38,684 nucleotides of DNA from Minisyncoccota bacterium (GCA_020057185.1 JAGVGK010000007.1:1-38684), one strand, 5' to 3'; positions 1 to 8,217 are shown, counted from the stretch's first letter. Notes: a model not told the origin generated them from the sequence alone. Program-made: numbers and translations.

Positions 1-23
1 CCAGTTTTTATTTTCATATAATT

Positions 24-395
24 TTATACGATTTCCGGAGCAAGCGAAGCGATCTTTTGAAATCCGCGTTCGGCAATCTCTCGCGGAATCGGCCCGAAGA
101 TTCGACCGCCAATCGGTTCCAATTTTTCCTTTTCAATAATCACCACCGCGTTCTCATCAAAGCGGAGATACGAACCATCAGCTCGACGGAAGGGCTGGCG
201 TTGGCGAACGACAATCGCCCGTACCACATCCTTCTTCTTCACCGCCTTCTTAGGTTCAGCGGTTTGGATCGACATTACGATGATATCACCAATTCGAGCA
301 TAGCGTCGGCGCGACCCGCCAAGCACCTTGAACACCCGACCGAGCTTGGCACCAGTATTATCAGCGATTTTAACAATGGTTCGAGGTTGAATCAT
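24..395 (-). CDS. rplN: 50S ribosomal protein L14
   Basis: L14 of the large subunit, which binds 23S rRNA near the L19 bridge. The 123-residue product is the usual length and opens with the family signature MIQPRTIVKIADNTGAK. It carries the central GDIIV segment and the C-terminal FGPIPREI block. It is the last gene visible in the S10-type cluster in this window, and its ATG overlaps the rpsQ stop by 4 nt, so the two are translationally coupled. The start is fixed by that overlap and by family length. There is no ambiguity about identity. Confidence 0.97.
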   Translation of the reverse strand: MIQPRTIVKIADNTGAKLGRVFKVLGGSRRRYARIGDIIVMSIQTAEPKKAVKKKDVVRAIVVRQRQPFRRADGSYLRFDENAVVIIEKEKLEPIGGRIFGPIPREIAERGFQKIASLAPEIV

Positions 396-631
396 ATAAC
401 GATAAAAGATTTTCGGCGGGACATCGGGCGAGTCTCTCTAATTTGAACCTTAGCGCCCAGCTGACACTTGCCCGTCTCATCGTGAGCGAGATAGCGTTTG
501 TGCCGGCGAAGATATTTGCCGTAAACAGGATGCTTAACTTGCCGTTCCACTTCGACCACGACGGTTTTATTCATCTTGGTAGAAACGATCACACCGGCGA
601 GAGTTCGAGGATGAGTAAGATTAGAAATCAT
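392..631 (-). CDS. rpsQ: 30S ribosomal protein S17
   Basis: S17, a primary 16S rRNA binder of the small subunit. The product has 79 residues with the OB-fold landmarks GVIVSTKMNKTVVVEVER, HPVYGKY and the C-terminal RPMSRRKSF block. It lies 9 nt after rplP and overlaps rplN by 4 nt. In most bacteria rpmC (L29) sits between rplP and rpsQ; here there is no room for it. No Shine-Dalgarno is evident before the ATG, so coupling with rplP is the likely mode of initiation. Confidence 0.96.
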   Translation of the reverse strand: MISNLTHPRTLAGVIVSTKMNKTVVVEVERQVKHPVYGKYLRRHKRYLAHDETGKCQLGAKVQIRETRPMSRRKSFIVI

Positions 632-640
632 AAAATTAAA

Positions 641-1060
641 TTATTCTCGGCTAACAATCATCGTCTTGAGCGGTAACTTCGACCCGGCCTTACGCAACAC
701 ATTACGCGCGCTCGCTTCCGAAAGACCGTCAACTTCAAAGAGCACCCGCCCGGGCCAAACTTGAAATTCGTAACCTTGCGGATCGCCTTTGCCTTTACCC
801 ATCCCGACTTCTGCCGGCTTCGCCGTGAAGGGCATATCGGGAAAAATTCTAATCCAGAATTTGCCCGTCTTCTTCATCTCACGAGCGATCACTTTGCGCG
901 CCGACTCAATTTGGTTAGAGCGCACGCGTCCGGGGGTCTCGGCCTTCAGCCCATGCGAACCGAAAACGACCGCCAACCCCCGCGTCTCGAAACGCAGACG
1001 CTTGGGATTGCGTCTCATGGTATGCCATTTTCGGAATTTAACTTTTTTAGGGAAAAGCAT
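641..1060 (-). CDS. rplP: 50S ribosomal protein L16
   Basis: L16, a 23S rRNA-binding protein near the A site. The start at 1060 gives 139 residues beginning MLFPKKVKFRKWHTMRR, the family N terminus. The longer ORF-track start at 1138 only adds A-rich linker sequence overlapping the end of rpsC and is rejected. Conserved blocks include RGLAVVFGSHGLKA, FPDMPFTAKPAEVGMGKGKG and the GRVLFEVDG segment. No Shine-Dalgarno precedes the ATG; the upstream sequence is an A-rich linker like those before rpsC and rplC. Confidence 0.96.
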   Translation of the reverse strand: MLFPKKVKFRKWHTMRRNPKRLRFETRGLAVVFGSHGLKAETPGRVRSNQIESARKVIAREMKKTGKFWIRIFPDMPFTAKPAEVGMGKGKGDPQGYEFQVWPGRVLFEVDGLSEASARNVLRKAGSKLPLKTMIVSRE

Positions 1061-1079
1061 GGAAGTTAATTTAAGTTTT

Positions 1080-1769
1080 TCATTTTGCGTTTTGCGTTTC
1101 AAAGATGTCCCCGCGGTAAATCCAAACCTTAATCCCAATCACGCCGTAGGCAAGATACGCTTTCTCTTTAGCAAAGTCAATGTCGGCGCGGAGAGTTTGT
1201 AAAGGTAAGCGACCTTTCTTAACCGTCTCGGTCCGCGCAATATCCGACCCGCCGAGCCGACCGGCCACCGTCACTTTTATTCCCAACACCAATTTACTCG
1301 CCATCGCTTTTTCAATCACTTGTTTGACGACGCGTTTGAAAGGCAGACGCTTCTCGAGTCCTTCCGCCACTACCGCGGCCGCGAGCGCGGCGTGCGTCTC
1401 GGGATGTTTAACTTCTTCGATGTCAAGTTTAAAATCTTTGGGAATATCAGCTTTAATCCCCCGAAGAAGTTTCAAGAGATCGTCTTTGAGTTTGACCGCG
1501 CCTTCGCCATTCCGACCGATAATCAGACCGGGGCGCGCTGTCTTCACAATAATCCGATAAACCGTTCCGCCCCGTTCGATCTCCACGCGATCGACAAAAA
1601 AACCACGCAACCGTTTCTCCAAATACTCGCGGAGTGAGATGTCGGCTTTAAGATATTGCTGATATTGACCCGGCCCACCTGGTCGGCGACGAGGCAAAGC
1701 AAACCAGCGAGACTGCCAGCCTCGGATGGTCGCTAAACGATGAGAATATGGATGGACGCTGTGGCTCAT
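1080..1769 (-). CDS. rpsC: 30S ribosomal protein S3
   Basis: S3 of the mRNA entry tunnel. The 229-residue product has an N-terminal KH domain with the GxxG-type loop (GLIIGRNGEG, about residues 82-91). Its C-terminal domain carries GRLGGSDIARTE and the conserved GVIGIKVWIYRG ending. The final ETQNAK is read from an A-rich linker just before the stop, suggesting that the original C terminus was extended into spacer DNA. The gene begins 2 nt after rplV ends and has no Shine-Dalgarno. Confidence 0.96.
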   Translation of the reverse strand: MSHSVHPYSHRLATIRGWQSRWFALPRRRPGGPGQYQQYLKADISLREYLEKRLRGFFVDRVEIERGGTVYRIIVKTARPGLIIGRNGEGAVKLKDDLLKLLRGIKADIPKDFKLDIEEVKHPETHAALAAAVVAEGLEKRLPFKRVVKQVIEKAMASKLVLGIKVTVAGRLGGSDIARTETVKKGRLPLQTLRADIDFAKEKAYLAYGVIGIKVWIYRGDIFETQNAK

Positions 1770-1771
1770 AT

Positions 1772-2119
1772 TTATGTTTTAAGTTTTTCGTTTTTAGTTT
1801 TAAGTTTGACTGTGACATGGCTGGTTTTGCGTTTGATGGGGAAAGCTCGACCATGTGCGCCGGGTCGAGAGCGCTTGAAAACCATTCCCTTCCCCACCGC
1901 AATTTCTTTGATATAAAGATCTTCGCGCTTCAGCCCGGGCTCCTTATTAAGAGCGTTGGCAATCGCCGACTGAATCAAGTTGGCAATCGGCAACGACGCG
2001 CGTTTGGGCAAGAAACGGAGATGAATAATCGCCTCCTCCACGGACTTGCCCCGCACTAAGTCAATCACTAGACGAACTTTGCGGGGAGCTTGATGATAAT
2101 TTTGCAGTGAAGCGCGCAT
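1772..2119 (-). CDS. rplV: 50S ribosomal protein L22
   Basis: L22, which lines the peptide exit tunnel and binds 23S rRNA. The product has 115 residues with YHQAPRKVRLVIDLVRGK near the N terminus, a SAIANALNK segment and the beta-hairpin region RSRPGAHGRAFPIKRKTSH. The C terminus runs into a Lys-rich tail (KLKTKNEKLKT) encoded by an A-rich linker that recurs elsewhere in the operon. It is 7 nt downstream of rpsS in the same transcription unit. Confidence 0.96.
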   Translation of the reverse strand: MRASLQNYHQAPRKVRLVIDLVRGKSVEEAIIHLRFLPKRASLPIANLIQSAIANALNKEPGLKREDLYIKEIAVGKGMVFKRSRPGAHGRAFPIKRKTSHVTVKLKTKNEKLKT

Positions 2120-2126
2120 AAATTTA

Positions 2127-2498
2127 TTACGGCTTCTTAGCAGCAGGCGCTGACGCCGAAGCAGTAGCCGTTGGCGTTGCCGTGGTCGCCTTAGCAGCCG
2201 CGATTTCGGCCTCCTTCTTCTTCTGTTCTAATTCCTTTTGCATTTTACCACCGTGGCGAACGAACTTGCGGGTCGGCGAGAATTCCCCGAGCCGGTGACC
2301 GACCATTTCCTCGCTCACCAAAACTTCAAGGTGATCCTTGCCATTATGAACACCGAAGGTGAAGCCAACCATCTCGGGACTAATCTGACTCCGGCGCGCC
2401 CATGTCTTAACCACCCCCGCTTGCGCCGGTTTCTTCCCATTGATTTTCTTCAATAATTTCGGGTCCACATAGGGACCCTTTTTTAGCGAACGGGTCAT
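2127..2498 (-). CDS. rpsS: 30S ribosomal protein S19 with C-terminal extension
   Basis: S19 of the small-subunit head. The start at 2498 gives the canonical [13 protein letters not shown] terminus; the ORF-track start at 2519 adds seven residues from a palindromic leader and is rejected. The core motifs [24 protein letters not shown] and [13 protein letters not shown] are intact. S19 is usually about 92 residues; this one has 123, with a Lys/Glu stretch followed by an Ala/Thr/Pro-rich low-complexity tail. The gene is separated from rplB by a toxin-antitoxin remnant and appears to have its own promoter at 2560-2589. Confidence 0.95.
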   Translation of the reverse strand: MTRSLKKGPYVDPKLLKKINGKKPAQAGVVKTWARRSQISPEMVGFTFGVHNGKDHLEVLVSEEMVGHRLGEFSPTRKFVRHGGKMQKELEQKKKEAEIAAAKATTATPTATASASAPAAKKP

Positions 2499-2508
2499 TG
2501 TAAACAAA

Positions 2509-2545
2509 CAAGGCGACACCCTGAACTCAAAGGTGTCACCTTTGA
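2509..2545. repeat. Palindromic element in the rpsS leader
   Basis: Two overlapping inverted repeats lie just upstream of rpsS. GGCGACACC at 2512-2520 pairs with GGTGTCACC at 2532-2540 (9 bp with one wobble), and TCAAAGGTG/CACCTTTGA at 2527-2545 is a near-perfect palindrome. The two hairpins are mutually exclusive in RNA. The sequence resembles the palindrome inside fusA: both start CAAGG, follow four bases later with ACC, and share a CTGAA...AAAGGTG core. It may be a repeat-family member, a leader attenuator, or both. Confidence 0.6.
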
Positions 2546-2559
2546 TCTGTATGCCAGAG

Positions 2560-2589
2560 ATGTTAGCAGATAAGCCCTCCGCCTGTCAA
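2560..2589 (-). promoter_or_regulatory. Putative sigma70-type promoter for rpsS and downstream genes
   Basis: On the minus strand TTGACA (plus 2584-2589) is followed after 18 nt by TAACAT (plus 2560-2565). It reads toward rpsS and lies between the toxin remnant and the S19 gene. It would supply transcription to rpsS-rplN downstream of the inserted module. The predicted transcript begins near 2553 and includes the palindromic leader. Confidence 0.6.
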
Positions 2590-2600
2590 ACAAAAATCAT

Positions 2601-2717
2601 TTAATCAGAGTGGGGCAAAATGTTCACAATAATATAAGTATCGCCGTCTATCTGAAAATAAAACCGAAAATGATCATCGACGGGTGTCTTATATCGGTAA
2701 GCAAATAGGTGAGTTGT
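2601..2717 (-). pseudogene. RelE/ParE-like toxin C-terminal remnant
   Basis: This frame lies immediately after the antitoxin ORF and encodes about 38 residues ending in DDHFRFYFQIDGDTYIIV. The alternating beta-strand pattern resembles the C terminus of RelE/ParE-fold toxins. An in-frame TAA lies immediately upstream of 2717 and there is no start codon, so most of the toxin is gone. Because the fold is short and divergent the family call is tentative; the truncation itself is read directly from the sequence. Confidence 0.4.
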
Positions 2718-2967
2718 TTATAAAACTTTTCTTCAACCACCGCTGATCACACAAAAAAACGATCCCCTCCGCGGCCGTGGCAAAAGGACCATGAATTTTA
2801 CCTTCGCGGTATTCCTTCATAGCAATTGCCAATTCGCGATCAATTTTCGGATCGTGTTCAATGGTTTCCTTGACCGAATCAGACACCAATTGTTCGTAAT
2901 CACGGCGCGGGAGCACGATTAAATCATCTTGACCAATTAAAGATTTAGGAATGGTTAGAGTTTGCAT
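2689..2967 (-). CDS. Putative type II antitoxin (toxin partner decayed)
   Basis: Small protein of 92 residues starting MQTLTIPKSL. The N-terminal beta-strands followed by LPRRDYEQLV resemble Phd/AbrB-like antitoxins that pair with RelE toxins. The middle carries EGKIHGPFATAAEG, a segment frequent in such antitoxins. The C terminus (about the last 15 residues) is atypical and may result from the deletion that removed the toxin. The ATG at 2967 is preferred over 2976 because TAAGAT lies 7 nt upstream, matching the leaderless pattern of other genes here. It sits inside the S10 operon between rplB and rpsS, an unusual position for an addiction module. Confidence 0.55.
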   Translation of the reverse strand: MQTLTIPKSLIGQDDLIVLPRRDYEQLVSDSVKETIEHDPKIDRELAIAMKEYREGKIHGPFATAAEGIVFLCDQRWLKKSFINNSPICLPI

Positions 2968-3000
2968 CCCTATCATCTTAACACAAAAGATGATCCTCGA

Positions 3001-3834
3001 CTACTTCTTCTTCGTTCGGCGAGTGACAACGAAACGGTTGGAATATTTCTTGGCGCGACGGGTTTTGCGACCGCCGGTCACTTTGCCCCACATCGTCTTC
3101 GGGCGTTTCGTGCCACGACCTTGACGACCTTCGCCACCGCCATAGGGATGATCCACTGGGTTCATCGCCGAACCACGCACAGTCGGCCGAATTCCGAGCC
3201 AACGCGAGCGACCAGCTTTACCAAGATTGACTAATTTTTGCTCTTCATTAGAAACCAAACCGATTGACGCCCACGCCAGTTCATTGATCTGCCGAATCTC
3301 GCTCGAGGGCAAACGGACACTCGTGTAACCCGCATCATTAGATAAGACTTGCGCGAAATTGCCCGCCGAGCGCACGAGTTTGGCGCCACCGCGCGGTTGG
3401 AGTTCGAGATTGTAGATAAAAGTACCAACCGGAATTTTCTTGAGTGGTAACCGATTGCCGGGCGTCAATGGAGCATCTTCCGACACGATGAAAGGATCAC
3501 CGACTTTGACCGTACCGGGCAGAAGGACATAACGGCGAACACCATCACGATAGAGCACGAGTCCGATGAAACCAGAACGATTGGGATCGTATTCGATCGT
3601 CTCGATTCGCGCTTCAATGCCAACTTTGTCGTAAACAAAATCAATCTCGCGAAACCGCCGTTTATGCCCACCACCCTTGTGGCGGACAGTAATTCGGCCG
3701 AAATTATTCCGACCGACGGCGCGCTTGCGTCCATAAGTCAAAGATTTCTTCGGCCGATCGGTCGTCAAAAGCTCCCGATAGGGAAGGGTGGTCATCTGGC
3801 GCCGCGAGGGGCTGGTAGGATTATATGATTTCAT
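3001..3834 (-). CDS. rplB: 50S ribosomal protein L2
   Basis: L2, required for subunit association and close to the peptidyl-transferase centre. The 277-residue product is normal length. It has the N-terminal GRNNFGRITVRHKGGGHKRR block, the central LELQPRGGAKLVRSAG segment and the C-terminal RGSAMNPVDHPYGGGEGR motif containing the conserved histidine. It overlaps rplW by 4 nt. The toxin-antitoxin remnant follows it by 33 nt instead of rpsS. Confidence 0.97.
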   Translation of the reverse strand: MKSYNPTSPSRRQMTTLPYRELLTTDRPKKSLTYGRKRAVGRNNFGRITVRHKGGGHKRRFREIDFVYDKVGIEARIETIEYDPNRSGFIGLVLYRDGVRRYVLLPGTVKVGDPFIVSEDAPLTPGNRLPLKKIPVGTFIYNLELQPRGGAKLVRSAGNFAQVLSNDAGYTSVRLPSSEIRQINELAWASIGLVSNEEQKLVNLGKAGRSRWLGIRPTVRGSAMNPVDHPYGGGEGRQGRGTKRPKTMWGKVTGGRKTRRAKKYSNRFVVTRRTKKK

Positions 3835-4142
3835 AATTCGATTTTATCACCCGGTTTCAAATAAACCAACGCTTTCTTAAATCCGCTTTGAGAGCCCGTC
3901 TTGCCTCGAGCGAAAAACCTTCGATCCTTGACGACATTCATATTAATTTTAGTCGGCGTCACTTTATACTGCTCAATAATCGCCCGCCGTACCATCAGCT
4001 TATTGGCACTAGGTTTGACGACAAAAGTGTACACCGGCTGATTCATTGAAACTCCCGCCGTTGATTTCTCCGTCACCAGCGGTCGGCGGAGAATAAGTGA
4101 ATTTTTATCTAATTTTTTTTCAGTTGGGGTTGGTTTAGACAT
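3831..4142 (-). CDS. rplW: 50S ribosomal protein L23
   Basis: L23, the exit-tunnel rim protein that serves as docking site for trigger factor and SRP. The 103-residue product has the expected RRPLVTEKST N-terminal motif, the KPSANKLMVRRAIIEQY helix and the KKALVYLKPGD ending. It sits 4 nt after rplD and overlaps rplB by 4 nt. A short Lys-rich N-terminal extension precedes the family core. Confidence 0.95.
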   Translation of the reverse strand: MSKPTPTEKKLDKNSLILRRPLVTEKSTAGVSMNQPVYTFVVKPSANKLMVRRAIIEQYKVTPTKINMNVVKDRRFFARGKTGSQSGFKKALVYLKPGDKIEL

Positions 4143-4146
4143 ATTA

Positions 4147-4836
4147 TTATTTTGACTTTGACATTGACGTTGACGCCACCGCTCGGCCAGCGAGCGAAGC
4201 GACGCTAGCTTCCGGATCGGTTAGCACCAGATATTGATAAGTAAGCACATCGAGTGGATTAAGATTGCGCACTTCATCAATGCTCACCGATTTGATATTC
4301 CGAAAACTTTTTGTTACCGCCTTGCTCGAATGCGGACCAGCGATCAACGCTCGTCGACCGCGCGCGTAGAGCAGAGCCGGGATCTTGATCGCCGTCGCCA
4401 AATTCTTCAACATCGCCATCGCTAATTTGGTTTTGGGTTGGTCAATGTCCAACCGATCGAGGAAAATAAGTTCGCCGTCGCGATATTTCGCCGAGAGTGC
4501 CGTGTATAAAGCTCGGATTTTCATTTTCTTATTGATTTTCTGACCATACACGCGCTCGGCGACTGGACCATGGGTCACGCCACCCTTCCGCCAAATCGGT
4601 GAGCGGGTTGAACCATGTCGAGCGCGACCGGTCCCCTTCTGTCGCCAGGGTTTCTTCCCGCCGCCACTTACTTCACCGCGATCTTTGGCATGGGCTAAAC
4701 TTAATCGCTTCCCTTCTTGCATTCCCACCATCACTTGATGAACCAAATCGGGATTCCACGATACACCAAACACGGCCTTGGGTAATTTTACCGAGCCAAC
4801 CGTTTCTCCTTTTTGATTGTAGACTATGGATTCCAT
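4147..4836 (-). CDS. rplD: 50S ribosomal protein L4
   Basis: L4, a 23S rRNA-binding protein whose extended loop reaches the exit tunnel. The 229-residue product carries the loop signature GGGKKPWRQKGTGRARHGS followed by SPIWRKGGVTHGP, and the C-terminal Rossmann-like part with LNPLDVLTYQYLVLT. It overlaps rplC by 1 nt. A short Ser/Lys tail (STSMSKSK) lies beyond the usual end. In E. coli L4 also represses the S10 operon; nothing here shows whether that applies. Confidence 0.96.
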   Translation of the reverse strand: MESIVYNQKGETVGSVKLPKAVFGVSWNPDLVHQVMVGMQEGKRLSLAHAKDRGEVSGGGKKPWRQKGTGRARHGSTRSPIWRKGGVTHGPVAERVYGQKINKKMKIRALYTALSAKYRDGELIFLDRLDIDQPKTKLAMAMLKNLATAIKIPALLYARGRRALIAGPHSSKAVTKSFRNIKSVSIDEVRNLNPLDVLTYQYLVLTDPEASVASLAGRAVASTSMSKSK

Positions 4837-5291
4837 TATAGCTTCCTTAATTCAATTTTCGTCCCGCGACGGCCGGGAATCGCCCCGCTAACAATCACTT
4901 CTTTTTTAGCTTCATCGACGGCGAGGATCATTAGGTTGCCGACTGTCACTCGATCACCACCCATGCGACCAGCCATGCGAATTCCCTTCGCTACTCGCCC
5001 ACCGGCGCGACCACCGCCACCGCCAATCGCGCCCGGTTCGCGCTCGGAATGTTTCTGACCGTGGCTCCGTGGTCCGCCGTGGAAACCGTGCCGTTTGACC
5101 ACCCCCTGGAAACCTCGGCCTTTCGAAATCCCGCTCACCGCGACCCGATCGCCCACCACTAACTCCGACATGTTGGAAGTCGGACTTCCACTTGGAAGTC
5201 CGACTTCCAACTTCACGACCGTCGCTCCACGAACGACACCCTTGTCGTCAAAAATTTGCGTCATTGTTTTTTTTGCACCAATAATCTTCAT
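4836..5291 (-). CDS. rplC: 50S ribosomal protein L3, shortened, with in-frame palindromic insert
   Basis: L3, an early-assembly large-subunit protein. The N-terminal AKKTMTQIFDDKG and the C-terminal SGISKGRGFQGVVKRHGF, GGRVAKGIRMAGRMG and SGAIPGRRG motifs identify it. It has only 151 residues, against about 205-210 in typical L3. The missing part is the central segment between the first strands and the VGDRVAVSG strand, roughly E. coli residues 30-95. In its place are about 13 residues encoded by a 38-nt palindrome (5173-5210). The reading frame is intact and the rRNA-contacting loop remains, so the protein is probably functional but remodelled. Whether relatives share this short form is unknown. 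Confidence 0.93.
   Translation of the reverse strand: MKIIGAKKTMTQIFDDKGVVRGATVVKLEVGLPSGSPTSNMSELVVGDRVAVSGISKGRGFQGVVKRHGFHGGPRSHGQKHSEREPGAIGGGGGRAGGRVAKGIRMAGRMGGDRVTVGNLMILAVDEAKKEVIVSGAIPGRRGTKIELRKL
5173..5210. repeat. 38-nt perfect palindrome inside rplC
   Basis: Two 18-nt arms (TTGGAAGTCGGACTTCCA and its exact reverse complement) flank a CT centre. Each arm also contains the smaller palindrome GGAAGTC/GACTTCC. The element is read in frame by rplC as residues 28-40 and replaces the central part of L3. The form recalls palindromic elements that insert into coding genes in other reduced genomes; family membership is inferred. Confidence 0.85.
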
Positions 5292-5327
5292 GTTATTTTG
5301 AGTTTTTTGTTTTTAGTTTTGCGTTCT

Positions 5328-5690
5328 TCAGATCATCTTCACATCAATATTCACCCCCGACGGCAAATTAAGCGTCGTTAAATGTTCAATAATCTTGGGC
5401 GATGGATTTTGAATATCAATCAACCGTTTATGGATTCGCATCTCGAATTGCTCCCGCGCGTTCTTGTGGACAAAAGCGCCTCGATTGACGGTGTATTTCT
5501 TGATCTCCGTTGGCAGAGGAATCGGCCCTTCAACGATACCATCGTAACGCAGAGCCGTGTCTACAATCTGTTTGACTGATGCGTCAAGAATCTTGTGTTC
5601 GTAGGCCGCAACGCGAATCCGAATCTTTTGAATCTGATCCGTCACTTCGGGCTTCTTTTTTTTCTTATCAATCTTCACTGCCGTGGCCAT
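5328..5690 (-). CDS. rpsJ: 30S ribosomal protein S10
   Basis: S10 of the small-subunit head and partner of NusB in antitermination. The 120-residue product has KIRIRVAAYEHKILD, GPIPLPTEIKKYTVNRGAFVHK in two blocks, EMRIHKRLIDI and a C terminus ending VNIDVKMI. A Lys-rich N-terminal extension of about 20 residues precedes the family core. It starts 9 nt after the tuf stop, so tuf and the S10 cluster share a transcript. Confidence 0.96.
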   Translation of the reverse strand: MATAVKIDKKKKKPEVTDQIQKIRIRVAAYEHKILDASVKQIVDTALRYDGIVEGPIPLPTEIKKYTVNRGAFVHKNAREQFEMRIHKRLIDIQNPSPKIIEHLTTLNLPSGVNIDVKMI

Positions 5691-5699
5691 AATGGTTGA

Positions 5700-6893
<1,194 letters not shown>

Positions 6894-6925
6894 AATTTTT
6901 GATAACTAACTTAATAATGTTGTCT

Positions 6926-6953
6926 ATCCTAACAGAAGCGAATTATTAGTCAA
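6926..6953 (-). promoter_or_regulatory. Putative tuf promoter
   Basis: On the minus strand TTGACT (plus 6948-6953) and TAGGAT (plus 6926-6931) are spaced by 16 nt. They lie about 32 nt before the tuf ATG and 27 nt from the divergent gene at 6981. This is the only good promoter candidate upstream of tuf and the S10 cluster. Confidence 0.55.
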
Positions 6954-6966
6954 GCGTTCCGTATGT

Positions 6967-6972
6967 TATTAT
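6967..6972 (+). promoter_or_regulatory. -10 box 8 nt before the ATG at 6981
   Basis: TATTAT ends 8 nt before the start codon and no Shine-Dalgarno is present. Transcription would begin at or very near the A of ATG, giving a leaderless mRNA. No clear -35 is visible. Confidence 0.45.
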
Positions 6973-6980
6973 CCTAACCA

Positions 6981-7493
6981 ATGATCCTCGCCACCCACGC
7001 CATTACTGGAGTCGCGCTTGCGACGATAATGCCTGATCGGCCGTTCATGGCTTTCACGACTGGCGTCGTTAGTCATTTCCTGCTCGATGCCATTCCGCAT
7101 TGGGATTATGACTTGCGCTCCAAACGAGAAGATGAAAATAATCCGCTTAATAACGATATGATTATCGGGCGCGATTTCTGGTTCGATTTAATCAAACTCG
7201 GCGCGGACACTTTTCTTGGTCTCGGTTTGGGCTGGATTTTCTTCCAATCTTTTTTCCTCGACCACGGCTCGCTAGGTCTTCTCACTTTCACCGCCGGCGC
7301 CATTGGCGGCCTACTTCCCGACGCCCTTCAATTCGCTTATTTCAAACTTCGTTCCCCGTCGCTCACCGCGATCCAACGCTTCCACTATTGGATCCACGCC
7401 GATCATGAGAAAAAGCTTGAACCGGCGATTGGCGTAATCTCTCAAGCTTTCCTCGTTGCGGTAATTATCTCTGCCGTAAAATTTATTTTGTGA
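6981..7493 (+). CDS. DUF457/YdjM-like membrane-bound putative metal-dependent hydrolase
   Basis: Integral membrane protein of 170 residues. It opens MILATHAITGVALA, followed by SHFLLDAIPHWD, then several hydrophobic segments and a late HYWIHADHE motif. This spacing of His/Asp motifs in short membrane helices resembles the LexA-binding/putative membrane hydrolase family (DUF457, YdjM-like). The substrate is unknown. It is transcribed divergently from tuf and has a -10 box 8 nt before its ATG. Assignment to the family is from motif appearance only. Confidence 0.7.
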   Translation: MILATHAITGVALATIMPDRPFMAFTTGVVSHFLLDAIPHWDYDLRSKREDENNPLNNDMIIGRDFWFDLIKLGADTFLGLGLGWIFFQSFFLDHGSLGLLTFTAGAIGGLLPDALQFAYFKLRSPSLTAIQRFHYWIHADHEKKLEPAIGVISQAFLVAVIISAVKFIL

Positions 7494-7513
7494 ACTGGAA
7501 GGTGGAGAAAAGG

Positions 7514-7967
7514 TTATTCGTTATAAGCAGTCGCGGCAATATCGAATGTCTCGTTACTTTTATCACAAACATTAGTGTCAAGTACACAAATTGACAACCA
7601 GTAACGGCCTAAATCTAAGTTATCATTGACTACCCATGAAATACGAACCAGTGCCAGGAACATTATTTGCAATAGTTATAATGCGACTAATATCCTGAGG
7701 GTAAATCTCCCCACCCTCGTCACGACAAGACTGATTGGCCGAATAAGTTACCAAAGAAATAGCAACCAGACCATTATCACCAACTCGCCATTTAATTGTT
7801 CGGGTTGATCCAATGGTCCATTTTTCCCCACCATTTGGCGAAATTAGCTGAAGTTTTTGGGATTTCTGACTCCAGAGATACGCCCCGCCGGCGAGAATGA
7901 TTAAAATGACGATGATTAATCCCGCGCTCCCGAAACCGCGTTTGGTATTTGGCATGATTTTCTTCAT
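7514..7967 (-). pseudogene. Membrane-anchored surface protein with SPNGGE-type domain, frameshifted
   Basis: The intact ORF (7623-7967) encodes an N-terminal membrane anchor (about residues 13-32) and a beta-rich domain starting LISPNGGEKWTIGSTRTIKW. That motif is typical of Kre9/Ser-Thr-rich extracellular domains. The ORF stops early, but the next frame continues sensibly from about 7640 down to a TAA at 7514 with WVVNDNLDLGRYWLSICVLD. Removing one T from a TTT run on the coding strand (plus 7639-7641) joins the two parts into one protein of about 150 residues. This is either a genuine frameshift mutation or a sequencing error in a short homopolymer. Confidence 0.7.
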
Positions 7968-7971
7968 ATAA

Positions 7972-8217
7972 TTAATTTATCGATGACGCTGTCACGGCTT
8001 GGAAATTAAGCATCACTGGCAGTTGTTTCTTTTTTAATTTCAAGCCAAATTGTCGCGGAAAATGTTTAGAAGCGTCTAGAACTTCTAGCCCGATAATTTT
8101 ACCCTTTTGCCCGTAGTCGAGAATAATCCCGGGCGACACTTCATCACTCTCATGATAACGCTCCTCGTTGAAACGAAGATAGAGAGCATCTATTTTTTTA
8201 TCGTAATGGAATTTCAT
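7972..8217 (-). CDS. DUF2283 family protein
   Basis: Small protein of 81 residues starting MKFHYDKKIDALYLRF and containing GIILDYGQKGKIIGLEVLDAS, the hallmark of DUF2283. These proteins often follow DUF4258 genes and may act as antitoxins or partners, but no biochemical role is firmly known to me. The ATG overlaps the stop of the DUF4258 gene by 4 nt, so the two are coupled. Confidence 0.75.
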   Translation of the reverse strand: MKFHYDKKIDALYLRFNEERYHESDEVSPGIILDYGQKGKIIGLEVLDASKHFPRQFGLKLKKKQLPVMLNFQAVTASSIN

